Shown piece after piece: positions 59,216 to 64,000 of a stretch of 64,000 bases of DNA (the stretch's first letter is position 1; every line of letters starts with the position of its first letter). Made by a program: the position numbers and the translations under genes. Source of the DNA: Cymodocea nodosa (lineage: Eukaryota; Streptophyta; Magnoliopsida; Alismatales; Cymodoceaceae); the NCBI GenBank assembly GCA_036874045.1, contig CM072341.1, positions 5,158,501 through 5,222,500 of the forward strand, read 5' to 3'. The notes under the pieces are model-generated. The model had not been told where the DNA came from. It saw only the letters and a program-made list of their open reading frames with translations, and made no database searches.

Positions 59216-60385
59216 ATAGTGGTTAAAAGCTTTATGATCTCCTGAAATATGAGTCGGTGCTTGGTGAAAATGACTTCCCTTCCCGTGACGCAATCACTCC
59301 TCACAGTGGTTCTCAGGCACTGTGTTTGGCTCGAAATCGACCTGACATCAAGAAAGTATTCTCATAGACCTCCGATGGTTGGTGATTGTGGTGGTGGTAA
59401 CGATAGTTGGTGTGCTACTTTGGAGAATTGCCGATACTGCCTGTAGAAAGTTCGGTGCTCCTCCTCTGTACACACTAGCCGTCCATCGATCACACACCGT
59501 CTTCTTTTTTTCTTCTTTTCTTTTATATTTCTTCATTAGTAACTACTTCTGCTTGAATGGTCGGTTGTATTTCCTTCATTCTTATCAACGGCGATGATTT
59601 CTTCTCCCTGCGTGCTACGTGCAAACATGGTTTTTTTCTTCCAATTGTCTATTCCTGCAACCGCTATAGTAGCATATTAGAAAATTCATAGTCCGTGGAG
59701 TTACAGATAACTCGACGGACTTTCTTCATTGATTTAACTATAAAACACGTGCATAAATTTAACTATTTGATGCTCAGGTGTATTTCGGATACTTATAAAC
59801 TTAGCTATCCGATGCTTAGATGCATTTCGGATAGTTACAGATAACTCACCGATATATAACTTAAGTAAATCTACCAGATCTCGACACGTGTCAATAGTAG
59901 TTTAATCATAAAATAACATTTCGGAGAGTTATAGAGCTAACTATCCGATGCTTAGATGCAATTTCGGATAGTTATAGATAACTCACTGAAAGTTCACTTA
60001 AGTCATGCATTATGGTTTCGACATGTGTACTTCAGGAAATAATAAACTATTCTCTCATAAAATAACTGTTCGGCATTTTAAACATAATTATCAGACATGT
60101 TTGGTCTGTTAAACATAACTATCCGAAATATGTCTGGTATGTTAAACGTAACTGTCTGAAATATCAAAAAATTCGGAAACTTAAGAATTTCACCGCCTGC
60201 AACTTATCGATAGTTTAGAAATGTACTAAATTAACATTAAATCCCCAAAATTAAGCAAATTCTTCAATTAAAGCATATAATAGTGCAATTATAACATAAT
60301 AGCTTAATTCTCATATGATAAGCTAAATATTATGCAATTAACCATCATTTAACCGTTAATAATATGCACTTTTTCATTCTAAACA
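59216..60385 (-). repeat. Athila LTR 5' part, inverted (3' LTR of the F-box-bearing element)
   Basis: On the minus strand it starts TGTTTAGAATGAAAAAGTGC at 60385 and runs 1170 bp, with the same TAACTATCCGA pairs as copy 5 (59750-60130). A purine tract (GGTATGGGGGAAG) lies just before it at 60398-60386, as expected of a 3' LTR. Confidence 0.8.
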
Positions 60386-60398
60386 CTTCCCCCATACC

Positions 60399-62276
60399 TA
60401 AATTTTGCTAGTCCCTTAGCAAACTAAGATCTAATTAATTGGTCTTTCAAAAAGTGCTAGAATTAATTCTTCCCCTTTGTTTTTCTTCTGTTTAGCATAA
60501 AAATATATTCTGTATGTTTCAGTAATCAACCTGCAAATATACTTAGAATATATGTAAATTACATACAAAGTATATCATTATCACATAGGTGTTAATTATA
60601 TTATCGTTTGTTCTTCTTTTCATCATCTGTTATCCTGAATTTTCCAATAAGATTTCTAGAAGAAATTTCAACAACATACGAATCAAAGTACAATCCAATT
60701 CAATATGATTAAGACAAGTTGAATAAAGAATTGTATCTCCCTTAAACAACTTCAAAAGTCAATTCTAGATTCATATTACAACAATTCTAGATAACAGAAA
60801 ATATACTCGATTCATAAGATATCTGTATTTCACAAAACACTTGTATTTTTTTAGAACAGTATATGTTTTTTTTTTCTTTTCTTTTCTTTAAAAGCTAATT
60901 TGACAAGCTTGAATCATACAAGAGCTTTCTAATGTACCCATGTAACGAGCTTTCAGTCAACAATCCTTACATACCTATCTGCTTAAGTACAAAAGGCTCG
61001 TGATCAAATAAGTCAATAAACTCTCAAATTTTTCCCTTTTTTTTTTTTCAATCAAACTACAAACACAAAACAAAACATTAATCACATACTGTATATGTAT
61101 GTATTTCATTAATACAGATGCAGTAATCACCAATCTCATATAGTCCTGCTTCTATCATTTACTGAAAATATGAATCCATAACAATAAGCTCATACTTTTT
61201 CTGTAATTTAATTAGATCTACACATAAATCATTCTACAAGTTCAATCAGTGAAATTAAATGTATCTTTCATCATATGTTTCATTTAATCTAAAATTCACA
61301 TCTCAGCATTTTTAGGACTTCAGATAATTTATTGATTTTTCATTAAGCATTCTGATTTCATTTTAAAATCGTGAAACTATTAAACTCATGAAATTCAAAA
61401 AAAAACATAAGATACTATATTTAGATTTGCATAAATAGTAAATTCTATAGCATCTTATATAACCTTCTAAATATAACATTCAAGCAGTTACAGTTTATAT
61501 AAATTTTACAATCTCAATTATTGGATAATTACAGCAAGTTCATAAAAATTTTCAATTTCCACAAAACTTTGCTATACCATTTTAATTCCTTTAATTAACA
61601 AACTTACATGGCTGTTACTTTAATTACCTCCCCTCCATACCTACATTTTGCATTGTTCTCAATGTAAAAGATTTGACAATAAGTACAGTAATTGTAGCAG
61701 GCATGAATACAGTTTTGTTGATTTAAAATTCAGGATAAGTAATTGGTTACATACCTTGTTTCGTTTATATCTCCTTCTGTATATTCTGACTTTTGATTCT
61801 GAAAAACTTTTCATTCATAGATAAAAGAAAAATATAAAATAAAATAACACTTAACAGATATTAATAAATCAGTGTCTTGTATGGAACCCAGGCTCCTATG
61901 CCTCTGGTGGCTCACAAGCAAGTCAGTTGGTTTCCCAAAACAAATACCAACAAACTGGATTGATATTTTGTTTTTATAAAATAAACATAAAAAATTCAAA
62001 AAAAAGAAAAAAAAAAATTCTAAACATAAACGTAGAATACACATAACATTAAACACATAAAATTACAGCTTAAGAACATGATTGAAAAGTAGGAACAAAT
62101 GGAATAAATGTATTAGTCCAAGCAAACTTTTTAGGCATAGTTCTTCTTGCTATTAATTCTATTTTAATGCAGTTATTGCTCCTTGTTAATTTGTAAACCT
62201 ATACTATATTATAAATTCCAAATACAAGTGTATTACCATTAATGATATGAAATGCAGAAAGGGATGCTTTTTGATT
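60399..62276 (-). other. 3' noncoding region of the F-box-bearing element
   Basis: A/T-rich, without frames of note; homologous to 7060-8416. Coding-like text related to the F-box frame appears to continue a short way into its right end (62276-62070). At 61810-62060 there is a different-looking stretch beside an A-rich run, possibly a small insertion. Confidence 0.55.
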
Positions 62277-63200
62277 CTAGGGTAATGTAGCAGTTTCTAT
62301 TTCTACATCTATTTCAATATATTCCTCTTCCCACTTCCATTCATTAATGTCTTTTATAATCCATATTTGAAATTTCATCAATTCATCCCAACATCTTATT
62401 AGACATAAAGTAGGATCATCTTCGTCATTATACCACATTCCTATTTGAATTTTATTAGATTCTTCAGATGGTGGTTTAGCTATTTCTCTCGGTATAGGTA
62501 AAATTTCTATATATTCATCGTAACTGTCTATGCTCACTATGTATAAATCAGATCCAAATGCTATTGATATATCTGTGACTAGATATATATATCCATCAAG
62601 TATGACATGTGTTTGGTTAATTAATGATTTCCGTCCCAGATATATCATAATATTTTCATTCCAAGATTTATTCAGAAAGTTATACACACTTAAGTGTAAA
62701 TCTTCACCCGAATTTCCTATAGGTCTCCAATAATATAATTTTTCAGGAATTGCAGAATTTTTATTAGAAAAAATCAAAGCCGATCCACAATTTACAGTTG
62801 GTACTTCAAATCTATTAGGTCTTCCTATATTCCATTCTTCTCCTATTATAGGATTTCTTATCAAAATATCAGGTAATAATAAACTTGCATACCTTGGTCT
62901 CCTCGTGTATATGATTAATCCTTCATCTATCCCCATAATATGATCTATTCCTTCTAATGTATTAGGTGGAATTCCAGTAGTTTCTTCCATAGCTAGATAT
63001 TCATGGGTATTTGAACTACGATTAAATGACCTCCATATAAATCCAACTCTAATCTTAGTCATTTTTGCAGCTTGTAGTCCTTGAAAATATTTTTCTTCAA
63101 TATAGTCTTTAATTTCCTTTAATACACAATACAGCTTGCACAGATCTTTAGCTGATAAATTACTCAGTACTTCCTTTAGTGCATCCAACGATAATTGCAT
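62277..63200 (-). CDS. F-box-like protein frame inside an Athila derivative
   Basis: 307 codons open from the ATG at 63200. Residues 1-45 fit an F-box: MQLSLDALKEVLSNLSAKDL, then CKLYCVLKEIKDYIEEKYFQ, with the Leu/Val and late aromatic positions in place. F-box motifs bind Skp1 and place substrates on SCF ubiquitin ligases. The remainder resembles F-box-associated beta-propeller text (GIDEGLIIY, then ILIRNPIIGEEWNI, then EKLYYWRPIG and CLIRCWDELMKFQIWIIKD). It lacks any Gag or Pol feature, yet lies 220 bases after gag, on the same strand, ahead of the element's purine tract and LTR. It is probably a host gene captured as a processed copy, as no introns are seen. Family-like text seems to continue past its end, so it may be shorter than its source. 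An ordinary F-box gene caught between unrelated Athila fragments is the alternative. Confidence 0.65.
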   Translation of the reverse strand: MQLSLDALKEVLSNLSAKDLCKLYCVLKEIKDYIEEKYFQGLQAAKMTKIRVGFIWRSFNRSSNTHEYLAMEETTGIPPNTLEGIDHIMGIDEGLIIYTRRPRYASLLLPDILIRNPIIGEEWNIGRPNRFEVPTVNCGSALIFSNKNSAIPEKLYYWRPIGNSGEDLHLSVYNFLNKSWNENIMIYLGRKSLINQTHVILDGYIYLVTDISIAFGSDLYIVSIDSYDEYIEILPIPREIAKPPSEESNKIQIGMWYNDEDDPTLCLIRCWDELMKFQIWIIKDINEWKWEEEYIEIDVEIETATLP

Positions 63201-63264
63201 CAATTCTATTTGTCGATTCTATATGACACAAACAAAAATTTAGCAGAGACAAAAATTAACATAA

Positions 63265-63345
63265 CTACTGCACACCCTCGTAGAGTTAAGGCATAACTCA
63301 ATAGACTAAGTTCGTTGAGTTAAGGACTAACTCTACGATACTATT
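63265..63345. repeat. Inverted TAACTC/GAGTTA word pairs between gag and the F-box frame
   Basis: ctcgtagagttaaggcataa, then gttcgttgagttaaggacta and actctacga: the outer words pair with each other and the inner GTTGAGTTA pairs with ATAACTCAAT. These are the same words as in the LTRs, here placed just before a coding frame. Confidence 0.75.
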
Positions 63346-63419
63346 AACTAAAAATAAAAACATATATACATACAGATAGTTGCTTTAGTTATACTACTTC
63401 ATTCGGCTACCCTCCTAGA

Positions 63420-64000
63420 AGAGGTATCAATTTCATTAACAGATCTATTGACAGGCTTAGGTATTGCTTGTATTGGCAATCCTTTAGTAGGTCTACCATC
63501 CATTGGTTCCTTCTATCTAAGTGGTATATTTCTATTCTGATTTTGAATTGCAGCATTTCCAAATACAAAATCTAGACGATTGTTTAATTGTTGGATTATC
63601 TTTTCTAATTTCTCTATTCTAGATCCTTGTTCAATTAATGCTTCATAACTTATGTTCTTCTCATTTATATTTTCTCCTCCTTGGAAATTGTTGTTTCTCC
63701 AAGATAAATTCGGGTGATTTCTCCAATTGGGATGATAAGAATTTCCCAAGTTATCTCTCTGGTTTCTAGCATAAATAATATCTAAGTCATTTATGTTTGC
63801 ATTCTTTTCTGCTAGCTTTTAATTTAATGATAACTCTTCTATTTTCTTTGTTAATTCATTTAATTTCACTTCAAGCATAGTACTTGAATCTATTTCATGC
63901 ATTCCTCTTGGCAATATTTTTTTATCTACAATAGCTTCAGTCGAATTTTCCCATTGTGCAGTTCTTTTTGCAAAGTTTTCTAAATATGCCCATGCTTCTT
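63420..64000 (-). pseudogene. Athila gag end, minus strand
   Basis: Minus-strand text EAWAYLENFAKRTAQWENST, then a coiled-coil part (LEVKLNELTKKIEELS), NSYHPNWRNHPNLSWRNNNF (the hallmark YxPxWRNHPNxSW of Athila Gag), and a second coiled coil (SRIEKLEKIIQQLNNRLDFV). It continues beyond the window. Fossil, but comparatively well kept. Confidence 0.8.

Larger units (their letters stand above)
60386..64000 (-). mobile_element. Athila derivative carrying an F-box-like frame
   Basis: On the minus strand, from the window edge: gag end (64000-63420), a word-rich spacer, an F-box-like frame (63200-62277), a 1.9-kb 3' noncoding region, a purine tract, and a 3' LTR piece. No protease, RT, RNase H or integrase text was found between gag and the LTR, so it would depend on other elements for movement. 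The gag and F-box frames are better preserved than the other copies' genes, which suggests a younger age. Confidence 0.65.

Noticed and set aside
61810-62060. Possible SINE or tRNA-like sequence (ggttccatacaagacac beside an A-rich run)
   Set aside because: The box B-like text is a poor match and faces the wrong way for the A-rich tail; no target duplication was seen.

Overview
This window is AT-rich, retroelement-dominated DNA from a flowering plant. Evidence for a plant: Copia elements primed by initiator-Met tRNA, Athila-type Gypsy elements with LTRs of about 2 kb, plant LINE fragments ending in zf-RVT and RNase H domains, a PIF/Harbinger transposon, and a plant-type stress-response A/B-barrel gene with short introns. 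The species cannot be told.

Layout. 1-21090 is a SIRE-like Copia element whose 5' LTR is cut by the window edge. A solo LTR of its own family sits inside that LTR (206-1726), and a block of Athila sequence (about 7060-17320) sits between its pol and its env-like region. The whole SIRE element lies in a minus-strand Athila LTR (21091-22486). 22600-24130 is a LINE relic. 24398-27816 holds one host gene on the minus strand: nine exons that join in frame into a 306-aa protein with two Dabb domains. 28845-33591 is a minus-strand Copia relic carrying a piece of SIRE LTR. 33592-40600 is a minus-strand LINE relic into which a 6-kb Harbinger (34250-40247) with TTA target duplications has inserted. It carries a Myb/SANT-like gene and a DDE transposase gene. 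40790-45540 is a mosaic of chromovirus and Copia relics, a solo LTR with AAAAC duplications, and a 5S-rRNA-like segment beside a perfect 32-bp hairpin. 45541-60385 is a pile-up of Athila-type LTRs in both orientations with one gag-PR-RT portion. 60386-64000 is a minus-strand Athila derivative in which an F-box-like reading frame of 307 codons lies between gag and the 3' noncoding region, where pol would be expected.

Most notable points: (1) the F-box-like cargo frame in an Athila derivative; (2) a colinear module of about 300 bp, with G-boxes and repeated GTTGAGTTA/GTTAAGTTA words, shared by the LTRs of a Copia family and a Gypsy family; (3) related inverted words of form TAACTnnnnCG recurring across several LTR families; (4) an array of near-perfect 36-bp palindromes in the Harbinger, with arms like those of a diverged array in an Athila. 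All LTR elements look broken and are treated as fossils. The A/B-barrel gene is the only clearly intact host gene. Exon borders and family calls were made by eye; no database search was run.
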